Source of the DNA: Akkermansiaceae bacterium
GTDB taxonomy: Bacteria; Verrucomicrobiota; Verrucomicrobiia; Verrucomicrobiales; Akkermansiaceae
DNA: 39,397 nt
Direction: 5' to 3'
Assembly: GCA_903826205.1 (NCBI GenBank)
Contig: CAIKDP010000099.1
Span: forward strand, 1-39,397
Position numbers and translations under genes: made by a program. Under the pieces are notes generated by a model, which was given only the letters and a program-made list of their open reading frames with translations, did no database searches and had not been told where the DNA came from. Of this stretch, positions 1 through 7,481 are shown one piece after another. The stretch's first letter is position 1. Every line of letters begins with the position of its first letter.

Positions 1-155
1 CCCGACTGACTCATTGGAATTCATCGGGCAAATCGCCCCTCCTTGAAACGCCTCTCGATTTCGGCATCGCGGGTCGGTTCTAACTTTTTTACCCTGCCCT
101 GCTTTACCTCCAACATTCGTCTTGGCAAGGAATCCCAGGCCGGCTAGAACAGGAG

Positions 156-629
156 ATGCAGAGGCTCCAAAATTTATCGCGGCGGACGCTGCTGCATTGC
201 TTTCTCGGATACACTTCCATTGGCTGGGGCGTTTGCGTTGCAGGCATCTTTGCGCCTGCGCAAACGACCTTTGAGCTACTGGGATATGTGGGCGGGATAG
301 ACCCCGGCCCTCTCATGGCGGATCCCATGTACGACTATTGGCTGAGAATGGCCTCAAGCGTATTCACGTTCATTGGCATCGCCTACCTGTTGCTTGCCAT
401 CTGGCCGAAGAAATTCGCGGCGGTCCTGCCGTTCGCAGGTGGCTTCATGCTCGCCGAAGGTGTCGTCCTGCTTGTCCACGGCCTGAGGCTGCATTTGCCA
501 GAGACGCCATTTTCGGGTGACACTTCCTTTTGCTTCATCGGCGGCATCGGCATCTTGCTGTGCATGGGCAGTGTCAGGGGCAGTGCAAAAAATCAAGGAA
601 GGGCGGACTCCGATCCGCCCGGGCCATGA
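156..629 (+). CDS. small integral membrane protein, function unknown
   Basis: A 157-residue protein with four predicted membrane segments, at about residues 11-33, 65-83, 88-108 and 124-140. No catalytic motif is visible. The segment between the first two helices holds a Gly/Pro-rich stretch and two Asp-Pro pairs, which resembles small four-helix membrane families of the DUF4345/BphX type; that likeness is an impression, not an assignment. An AGGAG Shine-Dalgarno-like sequence at 151-155 touches the ATG with no spacing, so the start is not certain. The last 15 residues are polar and overlap a GC-rich hairpin at 601-620. The 155 bases upstream show no other gene. The next gene is on the opposite strand after about 340 bases containing a repeat. 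Confidence 0.6.
   Translation: MQRLQNLSRRTLLHCFLGYTSIGWGVCVAGIFAPAQTTFELLGYVGGIDPGPLMADPMYDYWLRMASSVFTFIGIAYLLLAIWPKKFAAVLPFAGGFMLAEGVVLLVHGLRLHLPETPFSGDTSFCFIGGIGILLCMGSVRGSAKNQGRADSDPPGP
601..620 (+). terminator. GC-rich hairpin at the gene end
   Basis: GGGCGGA (601-607) pairs perfectly with TCCGCCC (614-620) around a six-base loop, nine bases before the end of the membrane-protein gene. No T-run follows, so it is only a possible terminator or mRNA-stabilising hairpin. Confidence 0.3.
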
Positions 630-765
630 GATGCAAGAGATGAGCGATCCGTTAGCTGGGCGATTCGGAACCGGAGCGGAGATAGCCAGCCATAGGCTGC
701 CCGGAGGGCGAGCGCAGCGAGGCGATGTGGTCACTCCCGACTAACTTGGCTCCGATGGGGCCACA

Positions 766-883
766 CTTAAGGAGCGACGACATTCTTGTCGTCGTGCGGA
801 AGGACAGCCCATGTACAGTGGCTTCAACACGCAATCATGGAACCCGCTTCCGCGACCACCACAGGAATGTGGTGGCTCCTTAG
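766..883. repeat. REP-like double-hairpin repeat, copy 1
   Basis: The element opens with CTTAAGGAG and closes with CTCCTTAG, which are inverted relative to each other. Inside are two hairpins: arms 775-781 and 788-794 around ATTCTT, and arms 856-862 and 869-875 around AGGAAT. It matches copy 3 at 5233-5347 closely in both hairpins and feet but not in the spacer. The stem bases differ from those of copy 2 while pairing is kept. The rest of the gene-free stretch 630-968 shows nothing else recognisable. REP/BIME elements mobilised by RAYT transposases are the closest known analogy; no RAYT gene is in the window. Confidence 0.75.
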
Positions 884-968
884 CGCTTTCACGTTACTCT
901 GCGATCCAAAGTCCCCACGTGTTCGGGTTCTCCTTAAGGCACCATCGGAGCCAAGTGATCCGGCAGTG

Positions 969-2372
969 TCAGGGGCGCACCAACTCCGGATAGCGGCGGC
1001 GGATGAGTGCCTGGTCTTCTTCCGGCAATGAGGCCAGCGGGATTGGCTTGTCCTGCTGGCGCAGGCCCTTTTGATTGATGCGGTTGATCAGGCTCCAATT
1101 GCGGCCCTGGCCTTGCGGCTCCTGCGCGGTGAGGTCGTAGCGGGTGAAGTCGATGACCGTCTCCGGCCCGTTGGCCTTCCAATCGCGCAGCAGCGCGAGC
1201 CGGAAATCCCGGTTCATGAACCAGCGGATTTCCAGGTTTTCCTCCGACCCGCCGAAGCCGCTGCCGCGCGCGACGAAGCGATAGTCGAGCTTGGCATTGT
1301 CCTTGAAGGCCTCGCGCCAGGCCAGGCCGAACTCACCCTGCGTGACGCACAGTACCTTGGGCCAGCGCTGGCGGACCGCCTGCAGGTATTTTGTTAGATA
1401 CTGCACTGGATCCTTGATGCCCTGGCGCTCGAATTGTTTGACCAGGCACAGTTCCCAACAATTGGTGACCCAGGCGAAGCCGTTGCGCTCGAAGCCGTTG
1501 TCAAAATGTTGGGCGGTGGTCGCCAGCATGTGGCCCAGACCGCCCTCCTGCGACCCGCGGCCTTGCGCCAGTGTTTCGATCGGGCCGACGCCCATGCGGC
1601 TGTTGAATTTGTCAGTGGCGCCGGGGTGGCGGGCGCTGATGAAGTCGCAGGTCCAACCGTCGAGGTTCACGCAATCGATGAAGTCGTCCTTGCCTTGGGC
1701 CGGTTTGCAAAAGTGTTCGCGGCTCGGATAATACGGGTAGTTGATGGACCCCTCGCCATCGCCGTTGTCGACGGCATATTGGCTCCAGATGTTGCCCTGG
1801 CAGACATGGATGCCTTCCTGCTCCGCCAGATAGCGCTGGTTCTCGGCGGTCAGATAGCCGGCCACCACGCTGCGCGGCCGGTAACCGCCGCCGACCATTT
1901 TGGAAACCATCGCCAAGGCGTCGTGCAGGTCCTTGTTGATTTGCTCGCGGGTGTTATAGACATTGGCGAAATACCCGCCGGGAATGAAGGTGATCTCGTC
2001 ACCATACTTGTGGTGATAGCCGGCGACCAACTCGCGAATCGCCTTATAGTTAGGCCGTTGGTCCTGCAACGCCAGCCAGCTCATCGCCCAGGTCATGCGC
2101 GCGCCGGGCCAGCCGCGTTCAAACGCGTCGCGAAACGCCTGCACAGCCTCCGGCGTATGGTCGTTGCCTTCGTCCTCGCCGGCGTTGCGGTTGCGGGTCA
2201 CTTCGATCTGGTTGACACGGATCACCGTGTTGAAGGTGAAAAATCGGTTGCCTAACAGCGACGGCAGAGCGGGGGCGGTCGAGGCAGGCTCGGCAGCCAT
2301 GGCGCGGGCAGCCCAACCCGCCAACGCGGCCCCCGTGGCGGTCATCAGGAATTGGCGTCGGTCGCTTGTCAT
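969..2372 (-). CDS. Tat-exported DUF3863-like protein, probably carbohydrate-related
   Basis: A 467-residue exported protein. The N-terminus has a twin-arginine motif (R5-R6, followed by QFL) and an Ala-rich segment ending near AMA at about residues 25-27, so Tat export is likely. The body has the look of a beta/alpha-barrel or deacetylase-like enzyme, with conserved-looking Trp, His and Asp positions. I recognise it as similar to the DUF3863/DUF3864 proteins of Bacteroidetes and Verrucomicrobia, from memory and at family level only. No reaction can be assigned. It is transcribed with the upstream lipoprotein gene (stop at 2455), 82 bases away. The start region and the sequence just upstream are repeated at 5355-5435 behind the GH39 gene, which suggests that the two genes were once adjacent. 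Confidence 0.7.
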   Translation of the reverse strand: MTSDRRQFLMTATGAALAGWAARAMAAEPASTAPALPSLLGNRFFTFNTVIRVNQIEVTRNRNAGEDEGNDHTPEAVQAFRDAFERGWPGARMTWAMSWLALQDQRPNYKAIRELVAGYHHKYGDEITFIPGGYFANVYNTREQINKDLHDALAMVSKMVGGGYRPRSVVAGYLTAENQRYLAEQEGIHVCQGNIWSQYAVDNGDGEGSINYPYYPSREHFCKPAQGKDDFIDCVNLDGWTCDFISARHPGATDKFNSRMGVGPIETLAQGRGSQEGGLGHMLATTAQHFDNGFERNGFAWVTNCWELCLVKQFERQGIKDPVQYLTKYLQAVRQRWPKVLCVTQGEFGLAWREAFKDNAKLDYRFVARGSGFGGSEENLEIRWFMNRDFRLALLRDWKANGPETVIDFTRYDLTAQEPQGQGRNWSLINRINQKGLRQQDKPIPLASLPEEDQALIRRRYPELVRP

Positions 2373-2416
2373 GCGGAGAATTCTATCCGCCTTTGCCGGG
2401 CACTGCCAGTTCTGTT
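2333..2416 (-). repeat. gene-junction repeat, copy B (fossil GH C-terminus plus DUF3863 start)
   Basis: Read on the minus strand, 2416-2384 translates to a short tail, LTELAVPGKGG plus stop, nearly the same as the last residues of the GH39 protein (LTELEVFGKDG plus stop). The DUF3863-like start codon follows. The same arrangement lies at 5355-5435. By eye the two stretches match at about three quarters of positions over some 80 bases, beginning with an identical 13-mer on the plus strand. Confidence 0.7.
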
Positions 2417-2454
2417 AGATTAAAAACAGGATTGGCCACAAAGTTCACTATGAC

Positions 2455-4317
2455 CTAAGGACGACGCGCGGATTCAGGTCCGGGATGGTTCCAGTCGATG
2501 ACGGTCGTGCCGGAAACGAAGCGGTTGGCCTGGTTGGTTGGAGGAGGAGCCGCCGCGGGAATCAGTACGAGCACCGCAGCTGTGTCTGCGGCCAGTTTGA
2601 TGGATGCCAGGCCGGAGGCGGCCTTGACCAAATAGCTGCGTGAGACCAAGTCATAGACATGAACTCTAACCGGTCCGAGGTCGAGGCGGACGGATCTTGC
2701 ATCCGGATAGGGATTAAAAACCAGGCGCGTGGGAAAGGCCGGCGGATGGAACCAATCGGTTTTCACACAATCCCAGGACAGGATGCCCGGGACATCGGTG
2801 GGGGTCATGATACCACCGAGGAAGCCGATATGATTGCCCATGTAGAGGGAGATGTTGTAGGGTTTTTCGCCGAACCATTGCTTCTTTTGGGCATGATACT
2901 CTGCGGGCGGGACTTTGGGTTTGCCGGCCCAACCGTTGAGCACCGGATCGCCGGTGGCATAGGGGCGCAGCGACCGTTGCGGCGACGGATCCCAAGTGCG
3001 CAACCCCTCATAGAAGAACAAATTTTTTGGATCGCACTTTGCCTTCCACGCGGCGTGGTCCTGATGATCCGCAGGCAATCCCTCGCCTTGCAGCAGGCGG
3101 CAGGAATTCGCCGCGTGAAGGGCGAAGCGGCCGATGGCGCGGGCATAGCGTGGATCATAGCGGGCCACAGGGACGAGCCACGCGGGGTTTTGCAAGCTGC
3201 CCATGGTGAAGGCATAGAAATCCTCACCCACGCGGGCACCGTCGAGACCATCACAGGTGATGCCCTCCAAGCGGGTCCCGCGCGTCACCTGCCACGGGCA
3301 TTGCTTGCGCGGGCCGTCGCCGAACCAGGCGCTGAGAACTTTTCCGAGGTCGAGGTTATTGCCCTCCATGGTATTGAGGCGTGCGGCGGTGAGCGGTCCC
3401 ATGACATGGGAGATTTCATAGCGGCCGGGGTGATCGATATGCCATTGCATGGCCGCTCGGGAACACTCTAACATATCGCGTGCGCCGGTGGTTGAGCCGC
3501 CCACCATGAGTACCCAGGCGATCGCCGGCGCATGCCCGAGACGGTTCATCGGTTCATTGCGTCCGCCGGGGGTTTTGGCGGTGAAGTTCCAGCCTAGATC
3601 GCCGAAGCTCGGATTGCCCGGCGCACCCATCCCGCGGGCAATCTGATGAAAGGCCCGGAACGTGGGCACAGCGGCGGCCTTCAAAGCGGGATCGTTCGGA
3701 TAGAGATCGGTTAGAACAAGGCCCAGGATCGCCGGCCAATAGCCGTAGATATCGGCATGGACCACCGGGCCGCGCTCACCCGCACGGTGGCGGTAGAGGC
3801 CGGTTTCGGGATCAAACCATGCCCTGGTGCGGGCGAGGAAGTCGATGCCATGGAGGTGTTGCGGATCAAGGCCGCAAAGCCTGGCGCCGGCCACGGCAGC
3901 CAGACAGGTGAACGCCTCGGTGTCGGGCTGCGATTCCAGATAGGACTTCATGCGGAACCGGTCGTTGGCATCGAGCACGACGGCAGGAAACCCTTCGCCT
4001 TGACGCTTCGGATCGAAAACCGCCGTGTAATACTCGCGTGCCACCGCTGCCCACGGACGGATGGCCAGCGGCGAGGGCAACGCCGGCATGCGCTCGGTGG
4101 CGGCCACCGCAAGCTGCACCACCGGTTCGCTGGGCAAGCGGGCCTTGTCCGGGGGAGTGGCCGGCTTAAGAGATTCCGCGTTGCCATGCAGAGCCGGGGG
4201 TGTCGCATCCTCGGCCAGCGTCTGCGACCCGCAACCCGCAACCAGAATCCCAACCCCAACGACACATCGCTTGACGTGTTCCAATACTGTCGCAAGACCT
4301 ATTGCCAACTTGTCCAT
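2455..4317 (-). CDS. exported lipoprotein of unknown function, possible alpha/alpha-barrel
   Basis: A 620-residue protein. A hydrophobic N-terminal segment ends in LVAGC, a fitting lipobox with the Cys near residue 29, so it is probably a lipoprotein. The middle 400 residues are rich in Trp, Tyr, His and Asp and in alternating helical blocks. This would suit an (alpha/alpha)6 toroid like those of polysaccharide lyases and unsaturated glucuronyl hydrolases, but no motif decides it. The C-terminal 80 residues look like a small beta domain. It is co-oriented with the DUF3863-like gene, and GH39 lies upstream on the same strand beyond the truncated pirin, so a role in carbohydrate breakdown is a contextual guess. 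There is no clear Shine-Dalgarno sequence. Confidence 0.6.
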   Translation of the reverse strand: MDKLAIGLATVLEHVKRCVVGVGILVAGCGSQTLAEDATPPALHGNAESLKPATPPDKARLPSEPVVQLAVAATERMPALPSPLAIRPWAAVAREYYTAVFDPKRQGEGFPAVVLDANDRFRMKSYLESQPDTEAFTCLAAVAGARLCGLDPQHLHGIDFLARTRAWFDPETGLYRHRAGERGPVVHADIYGYWPAILGLVLTDLYPNDPALKAAAVPTFRAFHQIARGMGAPGNPSFGDLGWNFTAKTPGGRNEPMNRLGHAPAIAWVLMVGGSTTGARDMLECSRAAMQWHIDHPGRYEISHVMGPLTAARLNTMEGNNLDLGKVLSAWFGDGPRKQCPWQVTRGTRLEGITCDGLDGARVGEDFYAFTMGSLQNPAWLVPVARYDPRYARAIGRFALHAANSCRLLQGEGLPADHQDHAAWKAKCDPKNLFFYEGLRTWDPSPQRSLRPYATGDPVLNGWAGKPKVPPAEYHAQKKQWFGEKPYNISLYMGNHIGFLGGIMTPTDVPGILSWDCVKTDWFHPPAFPTRLVFNPYPDARSVRLDLGPVRVHVYDLVSRSYLVKAASGLASIKLAADTAAVLVLIPAAAPPPTNQANRFVSGTTVIDWNHPGPESARRP

Positions 4318-4333
4318 GTTTTTCGATGGTCAC

Positions 4334-4485
4334 TACTGACAATTCCAAAATGAATTCATATGCACCTTATAAGGAGGATGGACATTCTTGTCCATCGCGA
4401 ACTACGAAGAGGCGGACAAGAATGTCCCCCCTCCTTAGTTGGGCACCGTTTCTGCCGGTATGAACCTGTTTTGGAATTGGCAGTA
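4334..4485. repeat. MITE-like element: 27-bp inverted repeats enclosing REP-like copy 2
   Basis: The outer arms 4334-4360 and 4459-4485 are inverted repeats matching at 22 of 27 positions, including an outer block of 16 of 17. Between them, 4368-4438 is a REP-like pair. Its first hairpin has arms GATGGAC (4377-4383) and GTCCATC (4390-4396) around ATTCTT. Its second has arms GGAC (4414-4417) and GTCC (4424-4427) around AAGAAT. The feet TAAGGAGG and CCTCCTTA are inverted. The whole 152 bases could fold into one long snapback, as non-autonomous transposons do. No transposase or clear target duplication is seen. Confidence 0.6.
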
Positions 4486-4674
4486 AAGGCAGACCGAATC
4501 GGGAGGCATTCATGAGGTTTGCTTGCAGAGGCTTTGAAGCGTGCCTGCAATCGCACAAATTCACCAAAGTCCTTTCCAAGCCACCAGACGTGGTTATCCC
4601 TATCCATTTCCAAGCGGCCTGCCAAGCCTGAAAACGGCACCTTCCCAAATCCATAAATGCGTGTAATTTGCCGG
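4486..4674. other. gene-free stretch with a possible minus-strand ORF remnant
   Basis: Between the MITE-like element and the pirin ATG there is no convincing gene. On the minus strand one frame (from about 4655 down to 4480) reads as a plausible protein piece rich in Trp, Phe and charged residues and containing HVWWLGKDFGEF. It runs into the repeat element. It may be the remnant of a gene interrupted by the element, or chance. Confidence 0.25.
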
Positions 4675-5244
4675 ATGGAAACACAAACAACCCAACTTGC
4701 CATCCGGCGGGCGGACGAACGCGGTCATGCCGACCACGGCTCGCTCAAGTCAAACCACACCTTCTCTTTCGCCGACTATTACGATCCGACGCAGATGGGC
4801 TTCCGCTCCTTGCGCGTCATCAACGACGACCGCGTCGCACCTGGCCGGGGCTTCGGTACGCATCCGCATCGCGACATGGAGATTTTCAGCTATGTGCTGG
4901 AGGGCGCGCTGGAACACAAGGACAGCATGGGCAATGGCTGCGTGCTCGAACCGGGCCAGATCCAGCTCATGAGCGCGGGCCAGGGCGTGACCCACAGTGA
5001 ACTCAATCCGTCACCCGACACACCGCTGCATTTTCTGCAAATCTGGATTCAACCGCGGGTCCGCGGGCTCACTCCGGGGTACACCGAGTGGCATCCCAAA
5101 CCCGAACATGCCGCCGCACCCAAGGTGCTCGTGATCTCAAGCGACGGTCGCGACGGATCGGCGACAATCCATCAGGACGCGGGACTTGCCAAGTCTTGCC
5201 CGTTGAGTGAGCAGGCGCGGATGCCTCTTACACTTAAGGAGTGA
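4675..5244 (+). pseudogene. pirin-family protein, C-terminus lost at a repeat
   Basis: Pirins (YhhW type) are about 230-residue bicupin proteins that bind metal and can act as quercetin 2,3-dioxygenases. This frame gives 189 residues from the ATG at 4675 (an in-frame ATG at 4657 is also possible). The N-terminal cupin is intact and very like E. coli YhhW: the metal ligands are visible in THPHRD and THSELN, followed by the IQIWI-type strand and the DGS..IHQD motif. After that the likeness stops. The last ~25 residues are unrelated, and the frame ends inside the REP-like copy starting at 5233. Most of the second cupin, about 55 residues, is missing, and I do not see it downstream. The protein is probably non-functional, though the metal site alone might survive. 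Confidence 0.8.
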
Positions 5245-5347
5245 CGACATTCTTGTCGTCATGCGGAAGGATGTCCTTGATAGAGCCTTGAGCACGCCCT
5301 CAAGGACCTCACATTCGCAACCACCACAGGAATGTGGTGGCTCCTTA
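5233..5347. repeat. REP-like double-hairpin repeat, copy 3
   Basis: The feet are CTTAAGGAG (5233-5241) and CTCCTTAT (5341-5348), inverted to each other. Hairpin 1 is GACGAC/GTCGTC at 5243-5248 and 5255-5260. Hairpin 2 is CCACCAC/GTGGTGG at 5321-5327 and 5334-5340. The spacer adds a third stem, GTCCTTGA (5273-5280) with TCAAGGAC (5300-5307). The pirin stop codon lies inside the left foot. Confidence 0.75.
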
Positions 5348-5354
5348 TGAAAGG

Positions 5355-5435
5355 CCGTGGCGGTCATTGGATATGGGCGAGGGCCGCTTGTCATGCGATG
5401 ATCAACCGTCTTTGCCAAACACTTCCAGTTCTGTT
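5355..5435 (-). repeat. gene-junction repeat, copy A (GH39 end plus fossil DUF3863 start)
   Basis: It covers the last codons of the GH39 gene and the bases after its stop. On the minus strand those bases spell ATGACAAGC and, a little later, ATGACCGCCACGG, matching the first codons (MTS...MTAT) of the DUF3863-like gene. The likeness ends a few bases before REP-like copy 3. See copy B at 2333-2416. Confidence 0.7.
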
Positions 5436-7462
5436 AGCTGGAACCGATAGGGCCGCGCGCCGGATGGGACTTTGTTGAGCTTGGTGGCCAGGACACGCAG
5501 GTAACGGCAGCGGGTAACGGGGAAACTGAAGGATTGCGGCCCTAACACAGGGTTCCCGCCGCAATAGCCGGCGCGGGTGTCCACATCCGTCCACTGCTTA
5601 AGGTCACTGGACGTTTGAATTTTGAAATCGACCGGAAACCCGCCGCCCTCGGCCCTTTGGTCATCGCGCGGATAGAGTCTGACCGAATCGACCGGCATCA
5701 CCCGGCCCAGATCCACGCAGATCCATTCGCTTTGGTCGGGGGTGTCGGCGCCGGCGCTGCTCCAACCGAGGGTGCGCGGCAGGCTGTGGGTGATTGCGTC
5801 CACCGCGCGGGTTGTGCCCCAGCCCGCTTGCTCTAACGATGAGCTGGCGGTCACCGCCATGGCGGCGGCGTGGTTGAGCTGCCGTTGCGTCCGGGGCAGG
5901 GGCAGGATGCCGGGTTGCATGTTGCCGGGGACCGGATCGAGCAGGATTTCCACCACGCCAAAGGCTGGCAATGTGAACGACCGCTTGAAGCTGGAGGTTG
6001 CTGTAATGATGCGGCGCTCCATCGGCTCAAGTTCCTCGGTCGGCCCGCCCGGATCGCCGCGGCGACCGGCGTGCCAGGCGTTGAAATAATTGGCATGGTC
6101 GGCATCCACCTGATAGTGGGTGAGGCGGACATTCTCGCCGCCGGACGCATACGGCAGGTGCTCGATCGTTAGATCCACTGCCACCGCCTGGTCGGCGTAA
6201 TTCCATAACATGACCGCGACCTGCCGGCCGGCGTTTTTGGTCACCATGGCATGGGTGGCGTGGTCATGGGTGTTAGGTCCGCTGACCCGGGTCACCACCA
6301 GGGTGTCGCCCAAATTGGCAAACATCCTGAACACGTTGTAGATGGCTTTCCTGTGACCATTGACTGTCAGCAAACCCAGATCGCCATTGAAGACGCGATC
6401 CGCGTTGTAGCCTTCGATGGGCGAAAAGTAGAAGACCTTGGTCAAGGCCGGATGCTGGAGGGCGTTGTACATCCGGGCGGCGGCACCCGCGGCCATGCGG
6501 TGGGTATCGGTGTCCGCGCCCGCACCCGCGTCCATGACCGGCGTCAGATTCCATTCGGTGACGAAAATCTCGCGCGGTGGCAGACCGGACGCGCTGAGCA
6601 TGGCACTCACCTCGTCGATGTTCCATTCCAAGTCGTAGGGCGGCTTCTCATCCAGCATGCTGCCGCCGTATTTGTGATAGGAGATGTAATCCAGCGGCAC
6701 CTCCGGATGTTGCTTGATCCAATCTAACAACGGCTTGAGCCTGGCGGTGGTCGAGAGCACGCTGGCGTCGGCGGCACCGCCGACTTTGGCTTTCGGGTCG
6801 GCCGCCTTGATGCCCGCGGCGGTGCTGGCATACAGCTCGTGGTATTGTTGGGTGGAACCCTTGAAAAACCCCGGGTTGTCCGGCTCATTCCAGACCTCCC
6901 AATACCAGCCGGTGTGGCCGAGGTCCTTGTAATGTTGGACATAGGCCTGCGCGACCTGCCGCCACTCGTCCATGTTGTTAGGCACGCTGCCGTCGCCGCC
7001 GCCCGCAGGGATCAGCACATCGGGGCAATAGCTCAGGCACATCAGCGGCGTCATCCCTTTTTGCAGCAGCGGGCGGATCACCCGGTCCAGGCGGCTGAAG
7101 TCAAAACATAACTTGCCGCCGCCATCGCGGCCCACCACCCGATAGAACTTGTCGTTGACCAAATGATCCAGGCGGATCATGCGCATGCCGATGGCCGCCA
7201 GTTTGTCATAGGCGGCCGGCAACCAGTTGAGGTTTTGCATCGGCTCGTAGCCGCCGACCGAGCCGTTGAGCAGGCGGGCCTTATCCAGTGGGCCGGCAGC
7301 GGCGGGATAGTCCGCGCTGATGCTCAACACGGGAGGCGCCGCCTCCGCCATGACGTGCGCACCGCAAGCCGCGGTCATGACACCGCCCAGCCAGGCCAAT
7401 CGCACAATTCGAGAAACTATTTCCGCCCACCCTATTGACAAATCGGCCATATGCTCCGCCAT
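5402..7462 (-). CDS. exported glycoside hydrolase family 39-like enzyme with F5/8 type C domain
   Basis: GH39 enzymes are retaining beta-xylosidases, alpha-L-iduronidases and relatives. From the ATG at 7462 the protein has 686 residues: a signal segment (hydrophobic core about residues 17-38), a (beta/alpha)8 catalytic domain, a beta-rich domain, and a C-terminal discoidin/F5-8 type C module of about 140 residues likely to bind sugars. The acid/base Glu is seen in WEVWNEP (about E193), and the nucleophile Glu in FVTEWN (about E303). This start has GAGGGG eight bases upstream; the longer frame to 7591 would run into the divergent gene and lacks a good site. The divergent cytochrome gene begins 20 bases away. 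The substrate cannot be told from the sequence. Confidence 0.8.
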   Translation of the reverse strand: MAEHMADLSIGWAEIVSRIVRLAWLGGVMTAACGAHVMAEAAPPVLSISADYPAAAGPLDKARLLNGSVGGYEPMQNLNWLPAAYDKLAAIGMRMIRLDHLVNDKFYRVVGRDGGGKLCFDFSRLDRVIRPLLQKGMTPLMCLSYCPDVLIPAGGGDGSVPNNMDEWRQVAQAYVQHYKDLGHTGWYWEVWNEPDNPGFFKGSTQQYHELYASTAAGIKAADPKAKVGGAADASVLSTTARLKPLLDWIKQHPEVPLDYISYHKYGGSMLDEKPPYDLEWNIDEVSAMLSASGLPPREIFVTEWNLTPVMDAGAGADTDTHRMAAGAAARMYNALQHPALTKVFYFSPIEGYNADRVFNGDLGLLTVNGHRKAIYNVFRMFANLGDTLVVTRVSGPNTHDHATHAMVTKNAGRQVAVMLWNYADQAVAVDLTIEHLPYASGGENVRLTHYQVDADHANYFNAWHAGRRGDPGGPTEELEPMERRIITATSSFKRSFTLPAFGVVEILLDPVPGNMQPGILPLPRTQRQLNHAAAMAVTASSSLEQAGWGTTRAVDAITHSLPRTLGWSSAGADTPDQSEWICVDLGRVMPVDSVRLYPRDDQRAEGGGFPVDFKIQTSSDLKQWTDVDTRAGYCGGNPVLGPQSFSFPVTRCRYLRVLATKLNKVPSGARPYRFQLTELEVFGKDG

Positions 7463-7481
7463 TAGCGTAACCCCTCGGATC

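Noticed and set aside
4356..4703. 115-codon minus-strand frame as an intact gene
   Set aside because: Its second half is a translation of the REP-like repeat, and its first 24 residues overlap the pirin start; only a middle piece looks protein-like, so it is noted as a possible remnant.
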